In this document: piece after piece, positions 1-6,261 of the stretch
Layout: each line of letters begins with the position of its first letter
How positions within the stretch are numbered: position 1 is the first letter of the stretch
NCBI GenBank assembly: GCA_963169295.1
Contig: CAUJDD010000002.1
Location: 1-8,620 of the forward strand
Source: UBA4416 sp020846025
GTDB lineage: Bacteria; Bacteroidota; Bacteroidia; B-17B0; Aurantibacillaceae
Length of the DNA: 8,620 bases
Direction of reading: 5' to 3'
Program-made: the position numbers and the translations under genes
Notes under the pieces: generated by a model
What the model was told of the DNA's origin: nothing
Databases searched by the model: none
Seen by the model: the letters and a program-made list of their open reading frames with translations, nothing else

Positions 1-216
1 ATTTAATAATAATGCAGCCATCTCTAGGGCATCAGTACAAGAAGTTGTTAGTAAACATTTTCCAAAGCCATACGTACTCTCAAAATAATTATGACATAGT
101 TGTGTGTATTTGCCATTTCCTGAAATTTTTCCAGTCTGAACTGCGTCATACATGTAATGCATTTCCTTACCTGTTAAATAAGGTTTATTAAATCCGATAT
201 GTTTATTTTGTATCAT
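1..216 (-). CDS. wecE: dTDP-4-amino-4,6-dideoxygalactose transaminase WecE/RffA, N-terminal part
   Basis: PLP-dependent DegT/DnrJ/EryC1/StrS-family sugar aminotransferase. The family member WecE/RffA converts dTDP-4-keto-6-deoxy-D-glucose to dTDP-4-amino-4,6-dideoxy-D-galactose (dTDP-Fuc4N) in the cytoplasm. Only the first 72 codons are present. Translated from ATG at 216-214, the protein starts MIQNKHIGFNKPYLTG and reaches LLTTSCTDALEMAALLLN at the edge. From memory, the latter is nearly the same as the LLTPSCTASLEMAALLLD stretch of E. coli WecE, and the SGNGKYTQ region fits its CGDGGFTR region. The catalytic lysine lies outside the window. The start codon overlaps the TGA of the upstream gene (ATGA, 213-216), so the two are probably translationally coupled. 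A related transaminase of the same family with another keto-sugar substrate, such as a VioA-like enzyme, is possible, but the N-terminal match favours WecE. Confidence 0.9.
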   Translation of the reverse strand, partial: MIQNKHIGFNKPYLTGKEMHYMYDAVQTGKISGNGKYTQLCHNYFESTYGFGKCLLTTSCTDALEMAALLLN

Positions 217-1127
217 CTTTCTAGTTTAGCAATTCCAAATCCAGTTCTCCCATAACCATTACCATTATATAACATATATGTTTCATCTTTATAATGAAAT
301 ACATAAGGGTAGCAGATCATTTCGCTATCCCAACCATTTTTTGATACATCTATCCCTACTTCTTTATCTTTTCTAATCCAATTAATTCCATTATTGGATT
401 CGGCATAACCAATACGATAAGTGTTGATGTTTTTATTTCCACGATATGAGTACCACATCTGATAAATATTATTACTCTTAATTACAAATGGTTTGGATAA
501 TGCATATTCGTTTTGGTACATATTTTTAACTGCAATTAAACCTGTTCTACTCCAATTATACCCATCAATAGATTCTGCATACTTTATGACATGATTCATT
601 TCTGATTGCTCTTTACCCCATTTTAAATTTGAACCATACCACATTTTATATATTCCATTTTCAAATAAAATTGAAGGGTATGAAATTGAAAATGGGTCTT
701 CACTACTTCTGTCCATAATTGGTGCTCTGCTAATCTTTTCAAATTTCCCAGTTACAGGATTAATTTTCGCAAGTCCAATTGTATTTAACCATGGCACTGT
801 AACCTTTAAATTCCAACCTAAGTAATAAATATGAGGAATTTTATTAATTTCAATATAATAACCCATTGCAACACCACTATCATCAAATATGCCTAATTCA
901 CCAGGTTGAAGTATTGGTTCCTGAGCTAAATTTATTATCTTGAATGAATCAGAAAAATCTATATCTACAAAGCCAATGTGAGATTTGTTTTCAATATCTC
1001 TGCATGTAAAGTAAACTCTAAAGATATTGTCAATAAGTGGAACAGCGAATGGGTTAGCGGCATGGCTATTCATCCAAGTGTAATTCTTGTTTGGAGAAAA
1101 AATATGTTGCAACTTAATCCATTTCAT
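213..1127 (-). CDS. GH43-like five-bladed beta-propeller protein of a polysaccharide locus
   Basis: 304 residues with no signal peptide or membrane segment, so cytoplasmic. The repeated blade-like pattern of the GH43/GH32/GH68/GH130-type propeller fold is visible: FDDSGV (81-86), EDPFSISYPSI then YKMWYGS (143-165), YAESIDGYNWSRTG (183-196), SKPFVIK then YQMWYSYRG (211-229), YAESNNGINWIRKD (241-254) and SEMICYPYVF then YMLYNGNGYG (268-292). Acidic residues recur near blade starts (D82/D83, E143/D144, E207, E269), but I cannot assign a catalytic triad. The N-terminus MKWIKLQHIFSP followed by WMNSHAANP supports the ATG at 1127. Such proteins occur in O-antigen loci, usually annotated only as glycosylase-like or hypothetical, and their reaction is not known to me. 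Its stop overlaps the start of the WecE gene by 4 nt, and it is preceded by a 165-nt gap. Fold assignment is fairly firm; function is open. Confidence 0.75.
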   Translation of the reverse strand: MKWIKLQHIFSPNKNYTWMNSHAANPFAVPLIDNIFRVYFTCRDIENKSHIGFVDIDFSDSFKIINLAQEPILQPGELGIFDDSGVAMGYYIEINKIPHIYYLGWNLKVTVPWLNTIGLAKINPVTGKFEKISRAPIMDRSSEDPFSISYPSILFENGIYKMWYGSNLKWGKEQSEMNHVIKYAESIDGYNWSRTGLIAVKNMYQNEYALSKPFVIKSNNIYQMWYSYRGNKNINTYRIGYAESNNGINWIRKDKEVGIDVSKNGWDSEMICYPYVFHYKDETYMLYNGNGYGRTGFGIAKLER

Positions 1128-1166
1128 ATTTTATTGAATATGTACTTTATTCAATTAATTTTTAAT

Positions 1167-1180
1167 GTGGTTAAAACCAC
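1167..1180. other. Short perfect inverted repeat in intergenic gap
   Basis: GTGGTTAAAACCAC has 6-bp arms around a 2-nt centre, or 5-bp arms around a 4-nt loop. A T5 run follows on the plus strand, but no plus-strand gene ends here. On the minus strand, the direction of the flanking genes, the hairpin is followed by ATTAAAAATT, which is not a good U-tract. It lies about 40 nt upstream of the GH43-like gene. It could be a weak attenuator, an operator or chance; a minus-strand terminator is not well supported. Confidence 0.3.
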
Positions 1181-1267
1181 TTTTTGTAAAATCAATCCTA
1201 AATTATATAGTTCAACATTGGATATTATATTCAAGTTAATTAATTTTAATCGTGTTTTTATTATGTA

Positions 1268-1275
1268 CAAATGTA
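1268..1275 (-). promoter_or_regulatory. Possible internal Bacteroidota -7 box (TACATTTG)
   Basis: Read on the minus strand, TACATTTG matches the Bacteroidota -7 consensus TAnnTTTG exactly and sits about 140 nt upstream of the GH43-like gene. It is the only long gap in the operon. No TTTG or good TTG was found at the usual -33 distance, and an 8-mer with two free positions is easily found by chance in AT-rich DNA. It would give the last genes (GH43-like and wecE) their own promoter. Confidence 0.25.
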
Positions 1276-1292
1276 TAATATATAGGCTTATT

Positions 1293-2096
1293 TTATTTAT
1301 TTAAACGTTTTTCTCTCCATTCGATATCACTAAATGCACTACTAGATTTATATCCAAGAAACTTTGATAAAAAGGCGTCATCAGCGTATTTTTCTTTTAA
1401 ATAATTTGGTAAATCAATCTGTTGTTTTAAAATGGGAACAGTATAAACATTATTTATTGATCTTCTAGTGAAATTCGAATAGTTATAACCAGCTTTATGT
1501 AGCAACATTGAATCAAAAATTATGACAGATCCTGCTTTTGTTAATAATTGTTTACTGTGTTTTTCAATATATTGAGCTGAGGGTATAATTTCCTCTCGAT
1601 GTGAAAATGGTAAAACACATGTACTTCCAGATTCTTTTGTGAAATCGTCAATACAGTATAATGCATTTATAGATAGTGGTCTAGATATTATGAAATTTTG
1701 ATAAGGAAGGTCTCTATGCCATGAACTTTGATGATGCTCTTCATTTGGTTTATTAATAATTCCATTTTGTAAATGCAATATGAAATAATTCCCGAGAATT
1801 TTTTCTACAACTTTTAATACTATATCATTTGTTGCAATGGTTAGAAAACATTGATCATTTGCTAACAAGCATCTGGCTAAACCTTTTTCATTTATTTTAA
1901 TTAAATTTTGTTCATTAAAATGATTTTTCTGGATTTGATAAACTGTATCAATTTTTTCTCTATATTTAATAATTTCATTGTCTGTTAGAACATTCTCTAT
2001 AATTGAGAAACCTTCAATATGTACCTCTTCTATGATTCTATCTATAACATCATTAAGATGAGATTGTAAAGTAATGCCATACGATTTATTAATCAT
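1293..2096 (-). CDS. PhyH-type Fe(II)/2-oxoglutarate-dependent dioxygenase
   Basis: 267 residues, normal for the phytanoyl-CoA dioxygenase (PhyH) family, cytosolic enzymes that hydroxylate small substrates using Fe(II), O2 and 2-oxoglutarate. The metal-binding facial triad is intact: HxD in SSWHRDLPYQ (H127, D129) and the distal histidine in SMLLHKAGYNYS (H200). R211 or R212 in NFTRRSINNVY is the likely 2-oxoglutarate carboxylate ligand. The double-stranded beta-helix core includes ESGSTCVLPFSHRE (155-168) and AGSVIIFDS (188-196). It starts 5 nt after the acyltransferase stop, so it belongs to the same operon; a 165-nt gap follows it. PhyH proteins in sugar loci are candidates to hydroxylate a sugar or an acyl or amino-acid side group, but the substrate cannot be read from sequence. 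Family assignment is firm, substrate unknown. Confidence 0.88.
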   Translation of the reverse strand: MINKSYGITLQSHLNDVIDRIIEEVHIEGFSIIENVLTDNEIIKYREKIDTVYQIQKNHFNEQNLIKINEKGLARCLLANDQCFLTIATNDIVLKVVEKILGNYFILHLQNGIINKPNEEHHQSSWHRDLPYQNFIISRPLSINALYCIDDFTKESGSTCVLPFSHREEIIPSAQYIEKHSKQLLTKAGSVIIFDSMLLHKAGYNYSNFTRRSINNVYTVPILKQQIDLPNYLKEKYADDAFLSKFLGYKSSSAFSDIEWREKRLNK

Positions 2097-2101
2097 TGTA
2101 A

Positions 2102-2767
2102 TTATAATTTAAATTCGTTACTTTTTCTTTCTAATTTGATTGATTTAGCTGGCACATAAACACTACCTATTTCTGTATTTTTAGTTATAACACTTCCTGC
2201 ACCAATAAGAGTTTCGTTTGCAACTTTAACTTGATGGCCTATTGTAGAGTTTACACCTATAAAACAGTTAGATTTTATAGTACAATGACCAGAAATTACA
2301 ACATGTGAACTAATAAAATTATGATCTTCAATAATGCTATGATGTCCAATATGGTTTCCACTCCATAAAGTTACATTATTACCTATCTTCACAAATGGTT
2401 GTATGGTATTGTTTTCGAATATGAAACAATTATCTCCGCAGTTGTATTGTGATAGATTTGTACACTTACTGCTAATATATGATATCAAAGAGTATCCTTT
2501 TGATTTAGCTTCAAAATATTTTTTTTCTCTTAACTTATTCATATTGCTATAGCTTAAAGCTATAAAAAAATTATATTCTGAAGGAGGATACTTTGACTCA
2601 ATGTTTTCGAATGGCACTAAAGGTTTGTTTTCAAAAGTATGACTTCTGCAATACGCTGAGTCGACACTAAATGCTTCAACTGTATAATCTGAATCAATTT
2701 CAAAGTAGTAATTTGCAATTTGTGCTATATCACCTGTGCCAAATATTATTAACTTGTCTTTTTTCAT
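2102..2767 (-). CDS. NeuD/PglD-like sugar O- or N-acyltransferase, left-handed beta-helix
   Basis: 221 residues in the two-part layout of the NeuD/PglD family. The N-terminal Rossmann-like part (about 1-95) has KLIIFGTGDIAQIA, where PglD binds the nucleotide sugar. The C-terminal part is a left-handed beta-helix of hexapeptide repeats (about 105-208), for example VKIGNNVTLWSGNHIGHHS, CFIGVNSTIGHQV and TLIGAGSVITKN. H142/H143 in NHIGHHSII occupy the region of the PglD catalytic histidine. Known relatives transfer acetyl from acetyl-CoA to the 4-amino group of UDP- or dTDP-4-amino-6-deoxy sugars, or to sialic acid hydroxyls. With a WecE-type aminotransferase in the same operon, N-acylation of its 4-amino product is a reasonable inference. 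The ATG overlaps the methyltransferase stop by one base (TAATG), and the PhyH gene starts 5 nt after its own stop. Confidence 0.88.
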   Translation of the reverse strand: MKKDKLIIFGTGDIAQIANYYFEIDSDYTVEAFSVDSAYCRSHTFENKPLVPFENIESKYPPSEYNFFIALSYSNMNKLREKKYFEAKSKGYSLISYISSKCTNLSQYNCGDNCFIFENNTIQPFVKIGNNVTLWSGNHIGHHSIIEDHNFISSHVVISGHCTIKSNCFIGVNSTIGHQVKVANETLIGAGSVITKNTEIGSVYVPAKSIKLERKSNEFKL

Positions 2768-3396
2768 TATTTTCTGATAATAATTGTGAATTCATATAAT
2801 CCGTAATCATGTAGTAAAGCTACATTTTTTGAAAAATTCTGCTTACAGTAATCAAATAGAAATAAAGGATCAGAATAATAAAGATAATCTTTCATAAATT
2901 CTTTATCAGAATATTTAGTTAATGCGTTAAATGAAAACCCTTTTTGGCTTAAATCATTTAATTTATGAATTGTTTGGAGTATATATGCTAACCAATCTTC
3001 GTTATTTGCTAATTCCAATTTTACATTAAAAATACCGCTTGCAATCACGTAATCAAATATTATGTTAGGTAAAATATTTGAAAAATGTGTGTTTTTATTA
3101 TTGCCAAACAATCTATTAGCTTCATTAATCATTTTGTCAGAGATATCATATCCAAATAATTTAAAATTATCTTTGTTATAATTTTCTATCAGATAATTTG
3201 TGAATTCTCCGTAACCACACCCATAGTCTAGTACACTAAACATATTTTTATTATCAATTATTTTAGTTAATTGAGAAAATCTTAGATATTGTGAATCTTT
3301 TGAATTCCAATCCACACCCAAAGAAGAACAACCGTATTGAGTTATTTTATTAGTGTAATACTCCTTAACTCCTTCTATAATTGATTTATTTGACAT
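2767..3396 (-). CDS. Class I SAM-dependent methyltransferase
   Basis: 209 residues with a Rossmann-type SAM-binding core. Motif I is SVLDYGCGYGEFTNYL (about 54-69), with D57 and the GCGYG loop (59-63). The acidic residue at the end of strand 2 is D84 in FGYDISDKM. NIIFDYVIASGIFN (111-124) fits motif II and the post-motif strand. Such enzymes methylate O, N or C atoms of small molecules or glycans; the acceptor cannot be inferred from this sequence. The gene overlaps the WbqC gene by 11 nt upstream and the acyltransferase gene by 1 nt downstream, so the three are tightly coupled. Candidate roles in context are methylation of a sugar or of an amino-acid or acyl side group, or methyl capping of the polymer end. 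Base composition is very low (about 18-24% G+C in sampled lines). Confidence 0.85.
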   Translation of the reverse strand: MSNKSIIEGVKEYYTNKITQYGCSSLGVDWNSKDSQYLRFSQLTKIIDNKNMFSVLDYGCGYGEFTNYLIENYNKDNFKLFGYDISDKMINEANRLFGNNKNTHFSNILPNIIFDYVIASGIFNVKLELANNEDWLAYILQTIHKLNDLSQKGFSFNALTKYSDKEFMKDYLYYSDPLFLFDYCKQNFSKNVALLHDYGLYEFTIIIRK

Positions 3397-4078
3397 GTTG
3401 TAAAAATTTTTTCGAATTATGCCCTGTGTTGAATATCAAATCCCAGATACAAACACCATGTTCAAATGGTGGAAATAATTGAGGGTATTCATTGTAGCCA
3501 TTGTAGCCAAAATAGTTCACTTGAATGTTTTCTTGAAAGAAAAGTGTATCGTCAATATAATTTCTAGCAGATGGCCCCGTAAAATAATGAGTTGCATTAA
3601 TATTTTTACATATTGAAACAAGTCTTTCTGTTTTACCATTAACCAAATTAAAATCTCTACTGTCTAGGAATAAAGTGTGAATTCCAAGAAATGAGCATAT
3701 TGCTTTTAAGAAATGTACATTTATTTCAGTGAGAGTTTTGAAAGTAGCATTCTTATATAATTCTTCAACCCAAGGATAAAATTCTTTAAAAAAAGGAGCT
3801 TTGCTGTAGTTTTGTTTTAGTTGGCTGCAATGAGAATCTATCCAATTAGCATCAAAAATTTGCGTCTGATTTATTGCTTGATGAAATTTACCTTTAACTT
3901 CTACAGGAATAGTTAACCATTTTAATCCCTGTTCGGTTTTAATATAATTCCGATTTCTCCAATCCCTTCTTGTATATTGCATATCATCGTAAACCACAAA
4001 TACATCACATTGAGCGATATTGTCGAAGTAACCCTTCCATGGTATATAATTGGATTGTGTTATAATTACCTTTTTCAT
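3386..4078 (-). CDS. WbqC-family protein of O-antigen loci
   Basis: 230 residues, full length for the WbqC family (PF08889). The family signature is near the N-terminus: ITQSNYIPWKGYFDNIAQCD, VVYDDMQYTRRDWRNRN and LKWLTIPVE. The C-terminal TGPSARNYID and FPPFEHGVCIWDLIFNTG are also family-typical. Biochemical function is not settled. From memory, the Pfam entry notes a proposal that an O-antigen relative (WbnG) transfers glycine, so an amino-acyl transfer role is possible but unproven. No signal peptide or membrane helix is seen, so it is cytosolic. Its ATG shares 4 nt with the TGA of the ABC ATPase gene (ATGA), and its 3' end overlaps the methyltransferase start by 11 nt. Family assignment is very firm; function is open. 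Confidence 0.92.
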   Translation of the reverse strand: MKKVIITQSNYIPWKGYFDNIAQCDVFVVYDDMQYTRRDWRNRNYIKTEQGLKWLTIPVEVKGKFHQAINQTQIFDANWIDSHCSQLKQNYSKAPFFKEFYPWVEELYKNATFKTLTEINVHFLKAICSFLGIHTLFLDSRDFNLVNGKTERLVSICKNINATHYFTGPSARNYIDDTLFFQENIQVNYFGYNGYNEYPQLFPPFEHGVCIWDLIFNTGHNSKKFLQHVK

Positions 4079-5295
4079 TCTTTTGAATTAATTGTCCAGT
4101 TTAATTTAGGTCGTACAAATCCATTTATTTTTCCAAGATATCCTATTTCTCTTTGAATATCTTTTACTTCAAAAGTTACAAGTTCCTTGTCATAAAATAA
4201 CATTGTCATGGATGCTGTGAGGATATAGATATGTACTTGATAAATATCATCATTTAGGAAATTTGCAGGAATCCTACAAGATAAGTTCATTTCCTTACCA
4301 ATTTCACATTTGAATTTATTTCCTGAACCAAACACAATATCTCCTCTAACAGTTAATAAATCAAAACCTATTGTCAAAGTACTTTCTTTATAATTATTAA
4401 TTAGGTGTATTTTAATGTCAATTTCATTTGTAACATCAATTGAGTCTTTTTTATTAATACTGCTTGCATTATCAACTGCTGCATATACAATTTCAATATA
4501 TTCATTCGCTTTCGGCACAGTATGTTCTACTAAAGGATTATAGTATCTTTTTCCTATAGCGTTCTTTTCCAAATATTCTTTAACTATTAATTTTGTATTT
4601 CCAATATTTTTCACATAACCTTTCTCTAAAAATACTGACTTCTGACATAGGGATTCTAGTGCTGTCATATTATGGCTGACAAAAAGAATAGTTCTGCCAC
4701 TTTGTGATATATCTCCCATTTTTCCCATGCATTTTTTTTGAAATTCAGCATCACCAACCGCTAATACCTCGTCAATAATTAGAATCTCGTTTTCAAGAAA
4801 AGCTGCTACAGAAAAGGCTAGTCTTAATTGCATGCCACTACTATAATGTTTTAAAGGGGTGTCAATAAATTTCTCAACACCAGAGAAATCCACTATGGCA
4901 TCAAAATTTTTGAGAATTTCAGCTCTTTTCATCCCTAAAATGGAGCCATTCATGAAAATATTTTCTCTACCCGAAAGTTCAGGATGAAAACCTGTACCAA
5001 CTTCTAATAAACTTGCTATCCTCCCACGGCTTATTATTTTACCTGATGTAGGTGGTGTTATTTTGGAGAGCACTTTCAATAAAGTAGATTTTCCTGCACC
5101 ATTTTTTCCTATAATGCCAATCGTATCACCTGCTTCGACATGAAAAGAAACATCTTTAAGTGCCCAAAAAGTTTCATATTTATTTGAGCGCTTGAAAATA
5201 TTAAAAAGATTCTCTCTTAGACTAAGGTATGGCTTTTCCTCATGTTTAATCCTGAATTTTTTACTTATGTCATGTATTTCTAATATTGGCTTCAA
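4075..5295 (-). CDS. wzt: Polysaccharide ABC transporter ATPase with Wzt-type C-terminal domain
   Basis: 406 residues. The N-terminal nucleotide-binding domain (about 1-245) has Walker A GKNGAGKST (63-71), signature YSSGMQLRL (151-159), Walker B ILIIDEVLAVGD (171-182, E176 catalytic) and switch H208 in VSHNM. The wording SLLEVGTGFHPELSGREN is typical of the Wzt/TagH/RfbE group that powers export of O-antigen or teichoic acid. Residues about 250-406 form a separate beta-rich domain ending FVRPKLNW, as in Wzt_C domains that bind the modified end of O-antigen in E. coli O8/O9a. The start is TTG at 5295-5293: an in-frame TGA lies 8 codons upstream with no ATG or GTG between, and KPILEIHDISKKF is the expected N-terminus. 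It starts 14 nt after the permease stop. The ATPase core is less AT-rich than the flanking modification genes. Confidence 0.93.
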   Translation of the reverse strand: MKPILEIHDISKKFRIKHEEKPYLSLRENLFNIFKRSNKYETFWALKDVSFHVEAGDTIGIIGKNGAGKSTLLKVLSKITPPTSGKIISRGRIASLLEVGTGFHPELSGRENIFMNGSILGMKRAEILKNFDAIVDFSGVEKFIDTPLKHYSSGMQLRLAFSVAAFLENEILIIDEVLAVGDAEFQKKCMGKMGDISQSGRTILFVSHNMTALESLCQKSVFLEKGYVKNIGNTKLIVKEYLEKNAIGKRYYNPLVEHTVPKANEYIEIVYAAVDNASSINKKDSIDVTNEIDIKIHLINNYKESTLTIGFDLLTVRGDIVFGSGNKFKCEIGKEMNLSCRIPANFLNDDIYQVHIYILTASMTMLFYDKELVTFEVKDIQREIGYLGKINGFVRPKLNWTINSKE

Positions 5296-5309
5296 TGTTC
5301 TTGAATGAT

Positions 5310-6128
5310 TTATGCGAGATCAGCAAAATAATGTTCAGTTTTTCTAAAATAAATGATACCAATAACAAAAAGAAACAAAGAAGTTACTCCGCTTATAAAC
5401 ACAATGTTGTAGTTTATATTATATCCTTCAAATATTCCACGCATGAGTTCCATTGCGCCAGAAATAGGATTTAAACTTAAAACCCAATTAATAATTTTGT
5501 TTTCAGATATGTTATGCGGATACATAATAGGTGTTAGGAATAATAGCCCTTGTATAAAAAATGGAATAACATATCTTACATCTCTATATTTTACATTCAA
5601 TGCAGCTAGGAACATACCGCAACCCATGGCGGATATTGATGTAATTATTACACTAAATGGGAGTAGGAATAATTTGTTATAACTAATGTCTACACTATAA
5701 AAGAATTGAAAAAGTATAAATACAAAAAATGCAATTATAAAGTCAATAAATGCAACAAGCACTGATGAGATTGGTATAATTAATCTTGGGAAATATATCT
5801 TTTTAATGATATTAGCATTTGCAATCATACTATTTGCGGCATTACTCATGCCACTACTAAATATCCCCCACAGCAACAGTCCACTTATTGCAAATATTGG
5901 ATATGGTATTGTTAAGTTACTTTTATTTGAAATGGAGGTGCCAAGTGTTTGGGTGAAAATTATAGTTAAGAACAAAGGTTGAATAATGGCCCATGCCACT
6001 CCTAATATTGTTTGTTTATATTTTACTTTCACATCCCTCCATGTGAAGAAGTAAAATAATTCTTTATACTCCCATAGTTCTTTTATGCCTAAATTAAATT
6101 TATTCTGATTTTTTATTTCGTACTCCAT
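5310..6128 (-). CDS. wzm: Polysaccharide ABC-2 type permease (Wzm-like)
   Basis: Inner-membrane subunit that pairs with the following ATPase to move lipid-linked polysaccharide to the periplasm. From ATG at 6128 it is 272 residues, the usual family length. The cytosolic start KELWEYKELFYFFTWRD leads into the conserved amphipathic region VKVKYKQTILGVAWAIIQP (33-51). About six hydrophobic segments follow (roughly 41-62, 77-96, 117-142, 154-177, 188-203, 243-260). Conserved features include KIYFPRLIIP (110-119), VKYRDVRYVIPF (169-180), LNPISGAMELMRG (219-231) and the end FRKTEHYFADLA. The frame stays open upstream to a TTG at 6188, but that would add 20 residues not expected in the family, so I chose the first ATG. 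It is the first gene of the minus-strand operon and faces the divergent surface-protein gene. Confidence 0.92.
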   Translation of the reverse strand: MEYEIKNQNKFNLGIKELWEYKELFYFFTWRDVKVKYKQTILGVAWAIIQPLFLTIIFTQTLGTSISNKSNLTIPYPIFAISGLLLWGIFSSGMSNAANSMIANANIIKKIYFPRLIIPISSVLVAFIDFIIAFFVFILFQFFYSVDISYNKLFLLPFSVIITSISAMGCGMFLAALNVKYRDVRYVIPFFIQGLLFLTPIMYPHNISENKIINWVLSLNPISGAMELMRGIFEGYNINYNIVFISGVTSLFLFVIGIIYFRKTEHYFADLA

Positions 6129-6196
6129 AGTAATATCCACGAAAATACTTAAATTTATTGAAGTATTGATTTTTTTAATTAAAATCAACTTGTTAA

Positions 6197-6205
6197 TTTT
6201 TTTTT
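6197..6205. repeat. T9 homopolymer in divergent intergenic region
   Basis: Nine consecutive T on the plus strand (6197-6205) within the 133-nt region between the two divergent start codons. It abuts the candidate -7 box for the plus-strand gene, so a length change would alter promoter spacing. Another T7 run lies at 6170-6176. Tracts of this length are common in AT-rich DNA. Confidence 0.5.
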
Positions 6206-6212
6206 AAATTTG
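6205..6212 (+). promoter_or_regulatory. Possible Bacteroidota -7 box (TAAATTTG) for the PKD gene
   Basis: TAAATTTG matches TAnnTTTG exactly and lies 50 nt upstream of the ATG at 6262, a plausible leader length. No TTTG or TTG is found at the normal -33 spacing (nearest TTG at 6190-6192 is too close, 6166-6168 too far). An E. coli-like TATAAT occurs at 6229-6234 but has no clear -35 partner. No convincing -7 box was seen for the divergent wzm operon. Confidence 0.3.
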
Positions 6213-6261
6213 GGTAAGATTTTTGTTATATAATGATCTTACTATAAATGAACCTTAGGTT

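Noticed and set aside
1167..1185. Rho-independent terminator on the plus strand (hairpin plus T5)
   Set aside because: The stem is only 5-6 bp and AT-containing, and no plus-strand gene precedes it; kept only as an inverted repeat.
978..1304. Plus-strand 108-codon open frame
   Set aside because: It runs antisense through the GH43-like gene and the AT-rich gap, has no recognisable domain and looks like a shadow frame.
5286..5682. Two plus-strand open frames of 62 and 79 codons
   Set aside because: They are antisense to the well supported permease gene and show no family features.
6129..6188. Longer Wzm start at TTG 6188, adding 20 residues
   Set aside because: The extra segment is not expected in the family, the codon is a weak start, and ATG at 6128 gives the typical 272-residue permease.
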